Assembly: GCA_034509735.1 (NCBI GenBank)
Contig: JACGWO010000011.1
Location: forward strand, 27,202,979-27,266,978
Reading direction: 5' to 3'
Length of the DNA: 64,000 bases
Source: Sesamum alatum
Lineage: Eukaryota; Streptophyta; Magnoliopsida; Lamiales; Pedaliaceae
Both the position numbers and the translations under genes were made by a program. This document shows positions 47,039 to 59,200 of the stretch, in pieces (positions within the stretch are counted from its first letter, which is position 1; every line of letters begins with the position of its first letter). Under the pieces are notes generated by a model, which was not told the DNA's origin, did no database searches, and saw only the letters and a list, made by a program, of their open reading frames with translations.

Positions 47039-48210
47039 TGATGGGGAGACTTAATCTCGGCAAAGTTGCTTGCTCTAGCCGGGATCACTTCCCCCGGTGA
47101 AATAATGAAAGTGTCACGGTTCAACGTCCAGTGCTGTGGAACTATTACCAGAATGTTGTTCCTTCTAGCTGTAAGAATTTCTGTTGAACCTTTTATTTTT
47201 TCTTCCTCTTTGCTTCTCAGATCCCTAAAACATCTTCGTTAACCTGTCTGAACTGGGTTGAGATTCATTGCATTTAAGTTCCTTTAGTAACGGACATAAA
47301 GATGTATAATTATTTAAAAATTTACTGATTGTATTTTCTTCCTAGGCGCTGGCTAATCTGTTCTATGACGTAACTCTATTATGGATGCTGTTGTTTGGTA
47401 GTTTTGGTGTAAGCTGGTGTTATTTTCTTCTCCTCTGCATTTTTATCAGTGTGCTGTTTTGATTGATCGCCTCAACTTTCTGCATTTTCTGTAAGGTTCG
47501 TATTGGAGAAAAAGTTTACAGCTAGCTGAAACCAGATCAATGTTTAGCCCGCAGGCATGTTTTGACGAGTCATCTTATCCATGTTGGAGCAGTTCTAAGG
47601 GTCTGAAATATGATATATACGGTAAGAATATGGTAAACAAGTATTATTTTGAGTAGCAGTTTTTGTGTGTCAAATTTTACGACATGGAACATTTAAATGT
47701 CATTTCTACCGAAAAGTTAACTATAAGTGCAATTAATTTTTCTGTGTCTGTAATCAATCATTTTAAGTTTTTAGCACTTAATAATTTATTTGATATATAT
47801 GAATCTTTGTATGTGTGTTTCCACTGGAAACTTTCTGATCTGTTAGATGTACGAGCGGGATTCTTTTATTTTCTGCATGCTGCTTCTGTCAATACCTTAG
47901 CGGCCTTCAATTGGCTAGTTGCAGATTCCTATGAATTTTTCCAATCAAAAGTATTTGAATATTTTTCCAACTTCATTTCCTTGTTGATATTTGTGATGGA
48001 CCTTGGTCGTTCTAATTATTTTTGTCGATGTCTTAATAAAAGCTTACGTCCCTACTTCTGATTCTCATTTTCTGGTAGCAGGAGTTTAATATCAGCAAGC
48101 AGGATTTGACTGATTTCTTGGGCACGTACGGGCAACTTACACAGGTGTGCACTTTTCTTCCCTTTTTCATTGATATTTTAAGCTTAGGTCAGTTGTTGAT
48201 GTTTGGAGGT

Positions 48211-48444
48211 CCTATGGCGGTTAATGACACCGCTATATCATTTTTTTGTGAAGCTGAAAATGTTCTTCAACCGATAAGATAACTAACTTATTCAATTTTC
48301 AAATTTTACATTAACTGATAAACTAGTTTCTTTTTAATGTAATGTATTGATTTATATATTTTACTCTTATCTATAATAATATATTTTAAAGTGCGAAAGA
48401 CTATTTATTATATGCATGCAGGAACGGCGTGCCACACTGGCTAG
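48211..48444 (+). mobile_element. 5'-truncated Helitron-like fragment in the NAGLU pseudogene
   Basis: GCGGTTAATGACACCGC onward matches 26759-26985 and 30643-30885. The 3' end CTAG is followed by T after GCGTGCCACACTGG. The TC-type 5' end is missing. Confidence 0.55.
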
Positions 48445-49146
48445 TATTCAAAAACAATATCTACAAAAATACCTATTTAACAAACCAAATCCAAACAAAT
48501 TCTCATTTCTCACTCCTATAACCCTAGGTTTGCGAACGTACGATCCAAACATATTTTTATTTCTCGTACAAAAACCAATAGAGCATCTCACGGGCCACGT
48601 TCTCTTAAGAGTTCCTACCATGACCTGCAGATCCATATGGTATGAATCTGTCTACACCTTTAGATATGGCCAGGAGTATTGAATATAGATAGAGGATCAT
48701 ATAACTGCCAATTTCTGCAAGGATTTCGATATGCATCACTCCTCTGTTTGCTTGCTCATTACTTTGGTTGTGAGTTTTGACAATTTGAGTGCTCGTGCTC
48801 GACTCAGTTTGTATTATTTTGGAGATATAGACATCCGAAAAATTGCATTTTCTGATCACCTTGCAGGTATGATTTTGGTTGCCTTAACAAGACCGTCGCT
48901 CTCAAAGCTTGCAAATGAGGTATATTTGAGTGCAATACATGCTTTCCGGGATAAGGACACAAAAGCTTTAAGTTTTCATAGTCTGAATTCCTACAACTCA
49001 CCAAAGACATTGGTACACTTCTTGCTGCTGATGACAGTTTCCTACCTGGCACTTGGCTTGAATGTGCGAAAAAACGGTCAGTGAATGCAGAAAAGATTAA
49101 AGAGGTTAGATATATCTTTTCGTCATCCCCCTCTTTACGTAATTCA

Positions 49147-50171
49147 GGGGGTGTTTGAATAAGCTTTTTTAAAACATCTTATAAGTTCCTACTTCTTATA
49201 AGATGTTTTACGAGCTTATAAGATGTTGGATCTTATTTTGAAAATAAGCTTCTAAAGTGTTTGGATAAAATAAGATGTTAAAGCTTATAAGATGTTTTCA
49301 CATCTTATAAGATGTTAGGGTGTTGGGTATCATAAGATCTTTTTATTGGTAAAATGACTAAAAATGACCTTATACTATTAAAATCAAATAAGTTACTATT
49401 TTTGACATATTTTGTATTTAAATATTTTCAAAATACTTTCATAAATAGTATACATTAATATAACTCCAGATAAAAATTTAATAGTTATTTTTTTATAAAA
49501 ATTAAAAGTTGATAAATTGTTATCTCTAAACTTTTGCATCGAAATAATTTAACATTCATGCTAGTCGAATGATAACACAAATATATAATTGATATATATA
49601 TATATATTTTTAATTCCAATGACTACTTTTAGCCATATTATAATTTATAATGTCTTGAAAGTTTATTTTTTTTCAGTAAATAACATCTAGAGCAATTCTT
49701 TTTCATAATTATTATAATTAAAAACCAATATTAATTATGTAATTAGTGTCATAGTTATATGAGAAAGAGATTATATATAAAATTTTTATATATATATAGA
49801 GGGGGGGGGGGGGGGGAGGGAGAGACGTGCAGATATGCTTGGGGGAAGGGGGGGGGGGGGGAAGAGAGAGAGAGAATCTTTTGTTGTTAAATAAGTGTGT
49901 ATTATGTTAAGGGTAAAATTGAAATGTAACAAATTAATAAGGTTATTTTTGTCTTATCAATTATTAATTGCATAGAGCTTATAAGATCTTTTAAAAAAAG
50001 TTAGGAAAGTTAAGTTTTTTTAAAAGATCTTATAAGCTCCAAAATATCTTATTTTGGGATCTTATAAGCTCTTTTAAAAAAAAATTGCTAAACGGTTTCA
50101 AATATCTTAAAAGCTCTCAAACATCTTATAAGATGTTTTGAAGAGCCTTTAAGCTTAGCCAAACACCTTCT
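49147..50171. mobile_element. Long-TIR MITE rich in TTATAAGATGTT palindromes
   Basis: GGGGTGTTTGAATAAGCTT faces AAGCTTAGCCAAACACCTTC. ACATCTTATAAGATGTT-type palindromes recur in both arms. The ~1-kb interior holds (TA)n and two G-runs. It lies in an intron of the NAGLU pseudogene. Related arms without a clear partner occur near 38115-38350 and 40345-40435. Confidence 0.7.
49801..49861 (+). repeat. Two long G-runs (16 and 14 G) with quadruplex potential
   Basis: G16 at 49801-49816 is followed by AGGGAGAG. After about 25 bases come GGGGGAA and G14 (49848-49861), then a GA tract. Such runs are rare in this AT-rich window and also prone to sequencing error. Confidence 0.8.
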
Positions 50172-50433
50172 CAATCACTTGATACAAGTTTATTCCGATT
50201 TGGCATGTCATTTTGCTTTCTTGGACTATATGCATCTCATTTTACTTTAAACGGAAATAGAAAATCGCTTAAGTTGTTGACGTTCGATGATACAAACTAT
50301 ACATTACGTATACTGTTGCTCTTGATGAGTTTGCTGCTATACTAATAACACGAATCGACATCTTTCTTTCTTCTCTACTCTTTTTTGCCTCCATTGTTCT
50401 ATTCGTTGTATATAGAACCTTTCAGATAACTAA

Positions 50434-50672
50434 GGCCCTGTTTACATTGTGATATGAGTTATTTGGGTAACAGGATAAGAAAAAGTCATGTATTAATTAT
50501 ACAATGTTTACTTGAACTGTTTAGGTTGAATAACTCAACCCACCTAAAGAGAAATAGTAATTTGTACGGGGCTTGGGGATAAAAAACCGGGCCCTGCATA
50601 ATGCAAAGTAAATATCTTACAAGGTTGTATTGTGCAGCTTATTCACCCGAATAATAGAAAGTAAACGGGGTC
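50434..50672. mobile_element. MITE with GGCCCTGTTTAC ends
   Basis: GGCCCTGTTTACATTGTGAT faces TTCTATTATTCG...GTAAACGGGGTC: the last 12 bases are the inverse of GACCCCGTTTAC. Inner GAGTTATTTGGGTAA / TTATTCACCCGAATAA also pair. No clear target duplication was seen. Confidence 0.65.
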
Positions 50673-51133
50673 GATGGAGCATTCATTTGTACATGATGGA
50701 GAATTTCTCTTCTTCATCTCAATCACGTTGAATCGATTTAGTATGCGCGCAACGCAAGGATGCAAGTAACAATGTGTATGACAACACTAAGTATGTGCAA
50801 AGCAAGCTTCACGACTATGGTATGTCAATTTCTTCCCCTTTTTTTTCTTTGTTCTTTCAACTTTTCTTTGTTGAACTTCAATCATCACTATTTGGGTGTG
50901 GTTTGCATCAGCACAAAAGTTCTGGGCTGGACTATTAGAAGCATGCTATCTTCCACGGGCGGCAATGCATTTTAAGCGTTTGCTAAAATGCTCAAAAGAG
51001 AATGAAGGAGTGGAGAAAAGAGCGGATTGCATACTCAAACAAGTGGCAAGCAGGCGCGGAGCTTTACCCAGTAATGGCCCAGGCCGATGCCTTTGCTACC
51101 GTGAAGGAACTGTATCAGGAATATTTGACATAG

Positions 51134-52154
51134 TACGTCAATGTCATGGATGAAACACATCAAAACAAATAGCATCCTGCAATTAACATCCCCCAAAACT
51201 TTCATTTTCTCGTACTGTTAGGCCATATTTACTTGTGAGCATTGACTTGGATAAATGCACTTATCCCGACCAATGGCTCGTTTACATGCTTTTTGGGCAG
51301 CCCGGTACAATGATGTTGGCCTCGGTCCTAGGCTATATTCCCATCCACCATGCCCCCCTTGGACTTCAGTTCTGATGCTTAGTCCAGGTTCACAAGTTTT
51401 TGTTCAATACGACGAGTGTCCCCAATTTTTTTTCGTCTATTATCCATAATGCCCCCGTATTTTGAATAATTTGCATCAAAACTGCCCCCAGTATTAATTA
51501 CTGACAACCTCGTCTCCCATCTTAAATCTTGTTCATCCTACACCCTCCCTTCATCGCCACTTTTCTTCACAAGTTAAGTGGAGGCCTCTGCTCTTCAACG
51601 ACCACCTCATAGTTTCCAATGGAGGAGCTCTCCGATGACTCCTCTCGTCGATGTTGAAATCGAAGGAAAGCTCGGAAAGGCTTGGGGAGGCGACTTCGTC
51701 ATCTGCTTGAGCGCTATAGTTGTTATTCGTGAGTTTGAGTTTTATGAATGTAGGTGTTTGGTTTACTTTTATAATAACATGTGCATATTTTTCTTTATTT
51801 GCTTTGAAAGTGTTTTTAGTAGATTTAAAATACTATTGTATGCTTATTGAACGTTGTGATAGTATATTGGTTGTTTTAAAAATATAGTTTTATTTTCCTA
51901 AAAAAGAAGTCGAAATTGTCGCACCAAAAAAAGAGAGAAAGAAACAGAATGTCGTGTGATGTAGAAAATCATCATGTGAAGAACATTAAATTGGCACCCA
52001 ATTCAATTCAACATTAAATTGTAATTGTTCAAAATTTAAAATTTTATTTTTCTTTGAAAAAAAAATCGTGTTGTATAGCATTATCGAACACTTGGCATAC
52101 ACTTAAATGGCCGAAACGGATACTTTTCTCCTTAGTGAAACATTACGAGCTTAG
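51134..52154. other. No gene recognised
   Basis: Two less AT-rich patches (51240-51400 and 51530-51710) give short ORFs without family similarity. CCATATTTACTTGTGAGCA and GCTCGTTTACATGC suggest decayed MITE arms. Confidence 0.5.
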
Positions 52155-52395
52155 CCGATGAAGCATAGCTTAACTGGCAGTGAGGCCACGGATTTGAATT
52201 CTGTCAACACGTGGAATGTTATTTTATTTTGATAGTAGTTGTCGTTCTATTTCAATAGTAGTTCTTGATGAGATATAGTTATATGATATTGATTATTAGT
52301 ATATGATTGTTATAGTTGTCGGTAGTTGTTAGATATAGATATCTGATGTTGATGATTGTAATCGATTTACTCAAAAAAAAAATGATAGTTCATCA
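52155..52395 (+). mobile_element. tRNA-derived SINE
   Basis: A box ATAGCTTAACTGGCAGTGAG and B box GGATTTGAATTCTGTC are followed by a T/G-rich body with repeated TAGTAGTT and TGATATTGAT, then CGATTTACTC and an A-rich tail. The tail and body match 23165-23357. Confidence 0.68.
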
Positions 52396-52477
52396 ATTTC
52401 ACTTAAAAAAAAAAAAAAACACTATGAGCTTACTAGGGAGTTATAAAAATAAAAAGTGAATTTTCAAGTTTAACTAA

Positions 52478-55400
52478 GAGACTGTTTGCGCCAGTTTTGG
52501 AAAAGGAATTTTCAGCTTCTGGATGCAAAAAAGGAATTTTGAAGCGTTTGGGATGTCAATTTCTGCTTCTGGAATGGCTATGAAAAGCACTTTTAAACCA
52601 AAAGCTAGAAGCACCTTGGGGATGCTTCTAGCTGCTTTGACTTTTTTGTGTATAAATTCAACTTTCTTTTAGACTACTATACCCTCATTATAATAATTCC
52701 AATTCGATTTTATCCTTTCTAATTTATTTCCAAAATTTTTCATCTATAGTTGATGGTAAATTTTTCAAATAGTTTGAATAATTTATCATTAACAAAATTT
52801 ATAATTTTTCACATATTTAATATCTTAAAATTTTTATTTTTTTATGTATTATATGATATTAATCCTAAATCATTGAAAAATAAAAATTAAATTGCTATGA
52901 TTAATTAAAAAATAATTTTTTGTCAATCACGAAAATTTATTTATTATGCATGAAATGAACAATTATATTACATAATGGGGCAATTCGAATTAAACGTCCA
53001 ATTTTTCTATTAGTATTGTGTATTATAATAATGTAAATGATAATTATTTTTAAAAAAAATTAAATATGAGATATACTAATAGAAATAAAATATTTCTATT
53101 TTTAAGATTAATTATTATAATCAAGAGATAAGTGCAAATACTAAGCAAAAATAGCATCTTTTTAATCCATGGGGCAAAACGATATTTAATAAATTAAACT
53201 TGTTTTAGAAGTGTTTTTTCTCCAAACACTACCCAATTTAACTTTTATCCGAAGGACAAGCGGATCCACCCGAGAAAGCGAGCGGAAGCGAGAGAGTGCG
53301 TTATTTAAAATAATACATATCAAAATATCAAAAGATCCCAAGGGGTGTACCCTTGGGTGCTCAATCGGACGTTCAATGTAGAATATAATAGTAAATACGA
53401 CATATAATATAGAGCATAGATGCAAGATAAAAGAAACTACAAGAACGTAAAGCCGAATGGTACCTTCGTAGCTTTTTTTGTATACGGCTACTAGCGTTGT
53501 TCCACGGCCGAAAATGTTCACCAAGTTCAAAACTACGAACTCTCTGAGTAGTCCACACCACACCGGGAGAGATCTCGTTTTTCTTGCTAGAGAAAAAATG
53601 GATCTAGAGGAAGAGATCGAAGAAGAGACGACATTATTAAGTTAGTGTTCCTTCTTGATCTTGCTTTGTTCTTCAATTGATCCTACATCAATGAAGCAAC
53701 AAAGAGGATAGTAGAAAGAAAGAGGGGGCCGAAACTTGAGAGAGTAGAGAAAATGTGTGTTCTTCTTTTTTTTTTTAGAAAAAGATAAATTATGAATTCT
53801 ACACTTTGATGATAGTATATACACATATATATACTTCATTAATGTGATTATTGGAATGTGTCTAGGTTTGTCCAAGGATGTCTAGATACATTCCATCAAT
53901 CCCCACTAATCATCATTCAAGCCTACCATTTCATAAGGTATGATTTAATCATACCAAGTGAAAGAGGCTTGATTGGAGTTAATTTGTCTCTTTCCAAAAG
54001 AGACAAGTCAACTAGTCATCAAAGGCCATGTATGGCCGATTTTTTGTGCTTCCAAATGAAGCAATTTTCGGTCATCCCATTTTGGAAAGAAGTCCAACTT
54101 CTTCTAATTCCAAAAGTGAAATTAACACCTCTCTTGGGCCAAGATTTAATGGACCAGATATTACTATAATCCAATTACAACAAGCCCAAGAATTAAATCT
54201 TATTTAATTCATAGTCCAATTAAATAATTCCCGTTGATCTTTTAATCCAATTAAAAGATCTAAGTTTCGATTCTCTACTTAATCAATAAATCTCATTTAC
54301 TGATAAAACGATGGCCCGATACAATATCGGCCCGTCCATCCAATGGACAATCCCTTAAGTAATCCATTCACTTACCATTCTCTGAAATTGACCCCAAGTC
54401 AATTCCTTCACCTCATCGGTGATTTGTATGTGGCCCTTTAGGTTCACCCTCAAGTAGACTTGGGCCCGTGGCCAATAGGGGCCCGTCACCATGGGTGGCC
54501 GTCTAGCAACGGTCCATGGCACTAGAGACTAGTTGAATGTTGGCGTGAACATTTAGGCGTCGATTCTGTATGGGTTCGGTCCTTCTGTCTACCGTCTCCC
54601 GGCCTTAGTTTAGGGTATGAAATTGGGCGTCAGTTCTCATCTTTGACTAGGCATCTGTGCTTAATACTCGAGACTACGCATACCTCATTGCATTGGCATA
54701 GGAAACCGTTTCCTGCTCAATCAACCACTGTGGCCACAGGTTTAAGCAGCATGAACGTGTCTCCGAGTACATAGGAGATACCTCTGTCACATACTGTCAG
54801 GGGACAGATCCTTTTCTTGAAACCCACCGCCCTCGCACACATTCTGACTGCACTGGACAAGACTTATAATGAACATGTCTGCGACATGATCACCTCTCAC
54901 CAGATCCAAGATACAGCCATCGTGTGCACGTGACTGCTGTGGTTCCTCAAGTTTAAGGACTACTCCCGTATTGTCGGAACCGAAAAAATTCAATCATACC
55001 GACCAAGCCTCCAAGGCATCCATATGATGATCTCCGCGAATCAGCTCAGTTGGCTCGACCCCAGTCTACCAACCCACCAAGATCGTATAGGCGTCTCACG
55101 CTTGTCGCGATGAAACATGACATTCATCCAATGAATACGTCTTTTGGTGCAAGTCTCTATAGGACTCTCGATGCCCTGTCTCGAGGTCTTCGACTTGGAA
55201 CGTTTCAGACCCAATCCTTTATCAGTTGGTTTCATAACCACCATCCAATGCGTGGCCGAACTGCAGGAGTTGTTAACGTGGTCTGTGGGCTTTGTTGTGA
55301 TATATGTAAAATAGCATTCAACATATGAAAAATGAGCACAACAAAGATGATCTCAATGATAACGAATACTCATTTTATTCATTACATAGTATTACATTAC

Positions 55401-55539
55401 ATCGAGTCGTCAAATAGATTACAAAATGCCAAACCTACTGGCTTTCTGATCACCTATTCCAACATTATCTGCTACAACTTTTAATTTTTTTCTACGAAAA
55501 TCACTTTTTTAAAAGCATAAACTCTTAAAAACACTCCCT
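52478..55539. mobile_element. MITE split by a 2.2-kb insertion
   Basis: The left end GAGACTGTTTGCGCC (near 52478) has its inverted partner AAAAACACTCCCT at 55527-55539. Without the insertion at 53248-55475 the element would be about 830 bp. CTTCTGGATGC / GAAGCACC-type wording is common in the left arm. Confidence 0.5.
53248..55475 (-). mobile_element. LTR-like insertion (probable solo or damaged LTR)
   Basis: The insert is flanked by AACTTTTA on both sides (53240-53247 and 55476-55483). The 2.2 kb are far less AT-rich than the surroundings, non-coding, and read like a long plant Copia-type LTR. A minus-strand TGTTGGAATAGGTGATCAG begins near 55463. Orientation and exact ends are uncertain. 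No gag or pol reading was found. Confidence 0.45.
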
Positions 55540-55639
55540 AAGTATAAGTATCTTAAGTTACATTTGGATTGATGAATTTAAATTAATGGAATTCGAATCC
55601 CTAATAACAAATTCTTTAGATTTATTTGAATAATTTTAA

Positions 55640-55882
55640 GTGTAAACTACAATAGACATTAATGAAATTTGTCATAATTATAAATATTCCATCATTGTTT
55701 GAAAAATTATAAATACTCTCCTAGAATTAATGTCTGTCGAACAAATACCCCTCACAATGGGGTGGTCACGATGGGGTATTGTTAGACGGACTTTAATTCT
55801 AAGGGAGTATTTGTGATTTTTCAAACAATAAGAAATATTTATAATAATGAAAAAACTCGACGAAACCCTTTGTAATTTACCG
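55640..55882. mobile_element. Mutator-type palindromic MITE with 9-bp TSD
   Basis: The flanks TAATTTTAA (55631-55639 and 55883-55891) are identical. GTAAACTACAATAG faces CTTTGTAATTTAC, and AAATTATAAATACTCTCCTA faces AAGGGAGTATTTGTGATTTT. Confidence 0.85.
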
Positions 55883-56287
55883 TAATTTTAAATTTGCTTT
55901 GTTTTTATTAAATATTAATAAATTTAAAATTCTTCTAATACGTAATCATTTGAAATTTTTTTAACCAATACTCTCATCAAATCCAATTAAAAGAAAGCTC
56001 CATGTGAGAGAGATTGGAAGTTGAGTAATCACTTTTAGCTTTTTTTTTTGTGTGTGTTTTCTAAAAATCAATTTTTTCCCCCAAAAAAAACCCTAATCAA
56101 CTTTTAGAAAAAGAAAAAAAGAAAAATCCAGTTGGGAATGGGGAGAGGAGGGCCCAACACCCATCACACGTTAACATGCCAACGACTTTCCAATCACACA
56201 CTAACGCACTTTCCTTGTTCCAACATCAACATCCCTTTTAATTTTCAACTTCCCAAGAAATCTTGAAATTTTTCTGCGGAGGAAAAA

Positions 56288-59200
56288 ATGGGTTCGACCA
56301 CCAGTCATCTGGGTTCCTCGGAATCATCATCATCGTCAAGAAAGTTGTCTGGGCCTGGTGGGTCATCGCTCAGCCGGGCCAAGCGCAAGCTTTCCTCTCT
56401 ATTTTGTGGTGTTTTCAGTACAAAGTCAACCTTTGAGGTATAATTTTGGGTTTTTACTTTTGGTTTTGGTGGGATTAGATGTGGGTAGTAAGCCCGTGTG
56501 ATTCTTGTTTTCTGGTTTTTTTCTTTTCTGTAGATGTAGAGTGGTTATGTGGTTTTGATTGTTGAGATCGTGGTTTTCTTGATTGACTGAAGTGTATTGC
56601 TGTGACTTTGATGGTGAAGTTTCTAGTTTTGGGCTGTTTAGATGATTGAGAATTGTTATGAAATAACCCGAAAGTGTATGAAATACCATAATTCATGTGA
56701 ATTATTATTACTTTCTCAAGTATTTCATTACCATTGTGGTCATGGAAGATCTCTTTTTTGACTGAGAACTGATTCATGGATCAAATATATCATTGCAAGA
56801 GACTTTTTGAGCAATCAGAAACTAGATGTTAGTTACTAGCTTTATTTTCAAGATTTTTCGGTATAACATGATCTTGTTGTGGAAATGTTTAATGTGCTTT
56901 GCTTATGCTAGATTTTATTAAGGCGTCGAGATTATTCTGATGTTTTACTTAAACCAAATTTGCTCGTAAACTAACATTAAAGCTTCATGAATTTGTTTGC
57001 AGAAGCTGGATGATTATCACGAGTATTCATCTATTCACTGTGCAGAAGAATTAGCTCCAGTTGATAGTTCTGAAAGCTCCATAGTAGAATCTTCTTCAGT
57101 GTTCACCTCCGAAACTGGAGATACAAGATCCATACACGAGAATGGGAACTCATCTGGACGAAATAGCAGCACTAATGCGGAAGCTTTTCTTGAATCTGGT
57201 TCGTTAAATGTTCAAACAACCAGAGATCTTGGGCGACTTCCACACCAGGTATATATTCATGGGATTGCGTGGATTTATATGGAAATATTAATCATGATGT
57301 CGTGGGTGCTTCATTCATATGACAGCCTGATCAAGAATCAGATTCTGGAAATGCAATGGGTTGCATTGCTGCAGTTGTCGGTGATCAGTCAACAGGTCCA
57401 GCAAGGGGGGCGGCCATTTCACACTCTCGGTCAAATGATGTTGAATATAACCAAGATGAAATTATGGCCTACAACTATTCTGATTTAAGGTCTCTTTCTA
57501 TTGCTTCTGATTCTTTACCGAGATTCCGATTTCCTGGGAATGGCGATGCTCACGTGACAACCACTTCTAGTTCAGGATTTCTTGTTTCTGATAGTGACCA
57601 GGATTTGAGAAGCGGAGATCTGCTTCATCTTGATATGGTGAGTATCTCTTCCAATTTCTTGTCAAGTAGCATTGCTGAAGTAAATAGCCGGGAATCAAGA
57701 AGAAACAGTAGGAGACTCTTTTGGAATGCTTTATCGAGACGCAGCTTTACAAGGCATAGTGATTCCCCAACAATTGTTTTTGCCACTGGTCTTGCTGATG
57801 ACTTGGGGTCCCATGACAGATGGCTTCTTGATTTCAGCGGTGATCTCCATTACAATGGAGCTGGTCATGATCGCATAAACGAAAGGAGATGGTCATTGAG
57901 ATCAGAGGTGAGATATTGAGTTGTTTACTTGTTCAAAACTTGTGAGATACTTATCTACTTGCCCTTTTACAAATATTACGAACTGTTGTCTGCTAATATT
58001 ATTGGTGAAACACATTGCTTGGTGGACAGATAGTCCCTTTATGATGGTTTACGTAAGTATTTATGCTGAACCCTTTAACCAGATGAAGCGGCCTGGGACA
58101 AATTCTTCCTTCTCTTTATTTTGCTTCTTTATTTTCGATTTGGTAGAGGTAGTGTGTCTTTTCCATTAGAGATTATGATGCTTTTTTGTGTACAAAAAGA
58201 TTTTCGATTTTCTTTACTTTTCTCTTTTCTGTGTCGCTTCGCGAGACCTCAGAATAAATCGACAAGAGTCAAGGCCCATTGGATTCGGTGGCAGATGTCT
58301 GCACAGCTTCATTGTAGGCAGACCATTGCACTATTTCAGGCATCCACAGTTTTAATGTTTTTGTACGATCCAGTATAAGTAGTTTGCTAAATTAGATCAA
58401 ATGTTCTATAATGCGCGTAAATGGTTGTCGTCTAAAAGTCCCATCTAAATCACCTATACAGAGATATCAATATCAGTTCCTTCAAGTTTGCTTTTGGGTG
58501 TCAAAAGGTTATTATTTAATATCTTGCTCCGAATGTGCGTCTCTTGTATCCAATACTCTGACCGTGTGGCTAAGCTTGCATCCAGTACATGTATTTGGGT
58601 ACAACCACGAAGAACCTTTCGGGATTTTGATGGGAGTTATCAGCATGAAATAATGCAATTTATCGATATATAAATATATGGTCGACATATTGATGCATAA
58701 TAGGGCCTGAATCTCCATATTAAGAGTAAATTTTCCTTGTTTCCTATGGACGTGATAATTTGGATACTGGATAGTAATGCCTCCACTTGCACTTTTGTCG
58801 TTGGAGAATTGTTACTGAACCTTTTTGTTTTTTTCTGTAAAACTGCTAACGTTTTGTCTGTTTCCATAATAAGTTCTTGTTCTTTTTATTCACTGTCTAC
58901 TATATGTGACCACTTCCTTGGACCAACATTTGTGCGTCTAGGTCTCAGAAAGACTTCTAGGTGGCCTTAACGAGGGAGATGGACAAACTACATTTTGTGC
59001 ATCTGGACTCCATCTGGACGGTACATGTTCATGTGATTCATTCTTTACGGCCGAAGAATCAAGAAGTCTTGCAAGTATTTCGCGAATAATCATGCTTGCC
59101 GAGGCATTATTTGAGGTAGATCCTTGAGACCAGTAGATTCCCCCTTCTTATGTTTATATTTTTGTCTGTCCTAGATAAGTTGTTCTATTAGTTCAAATTC

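Larger units (their letters stand above)
47039..51133 (+). pseudogene. Alpha-N-acetylglucosaminidase (NAGLU / CYL1-like) pseudogene
   Basis: Five exon relics in family order. 47039-47170 encodes PGSLPPVK and, after a frame break, VQRPVLWNYYQNVVPSS. 48082-48144 encodes EFNISKQDLTDFLG. 48867-49112 encodes LVALTRPSLSKLANEVYLSA and later FLQLTKDIGTLLAADDSFLP in another frame. 50742-50819 encodes YARNARMQVTM and, after a frame break, DNTKYVQSKLHDY. 50912-51133 encodes AQKFWAGLLEACYLPRAA and, again shifted, SNKWQAGAELYPVMAQADAF up to the stop. The N-terminus and the large central catalytic part (several hundred residues) are missing. At least four frame breaks are present. Functional NAGLU is a lysosomal/vacuolar glycosidase. 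Introns of this copy hold a Helitron-like fragment and two MITEs. Confidence 0.85.

Noticed and set aside
47663..48061. 132-codon + strand ORF between NAGLU relics
   Set aside because: Hydrophobic, AT-driven composition, no family motif, no splice logic; it lies in an intron of the pseudogene.
51255..51850. Two short + strand ORFs after the NAGLU stop
   Set aside because: No motifs, no splice context; the patch looks like decayed MITE sequence.
53186..53563. 125-codon minus-strand ORF
   Set aside because: It spans the border between a MITE arm and the LTR-like insert, so it cannot be an ancestral gene.
58240..58320. Candidate extra exon in intron 3 of the RING gene
   Set aside because: It breaks the conserved [13 protein letters not shown] junction and encodes no family motif.
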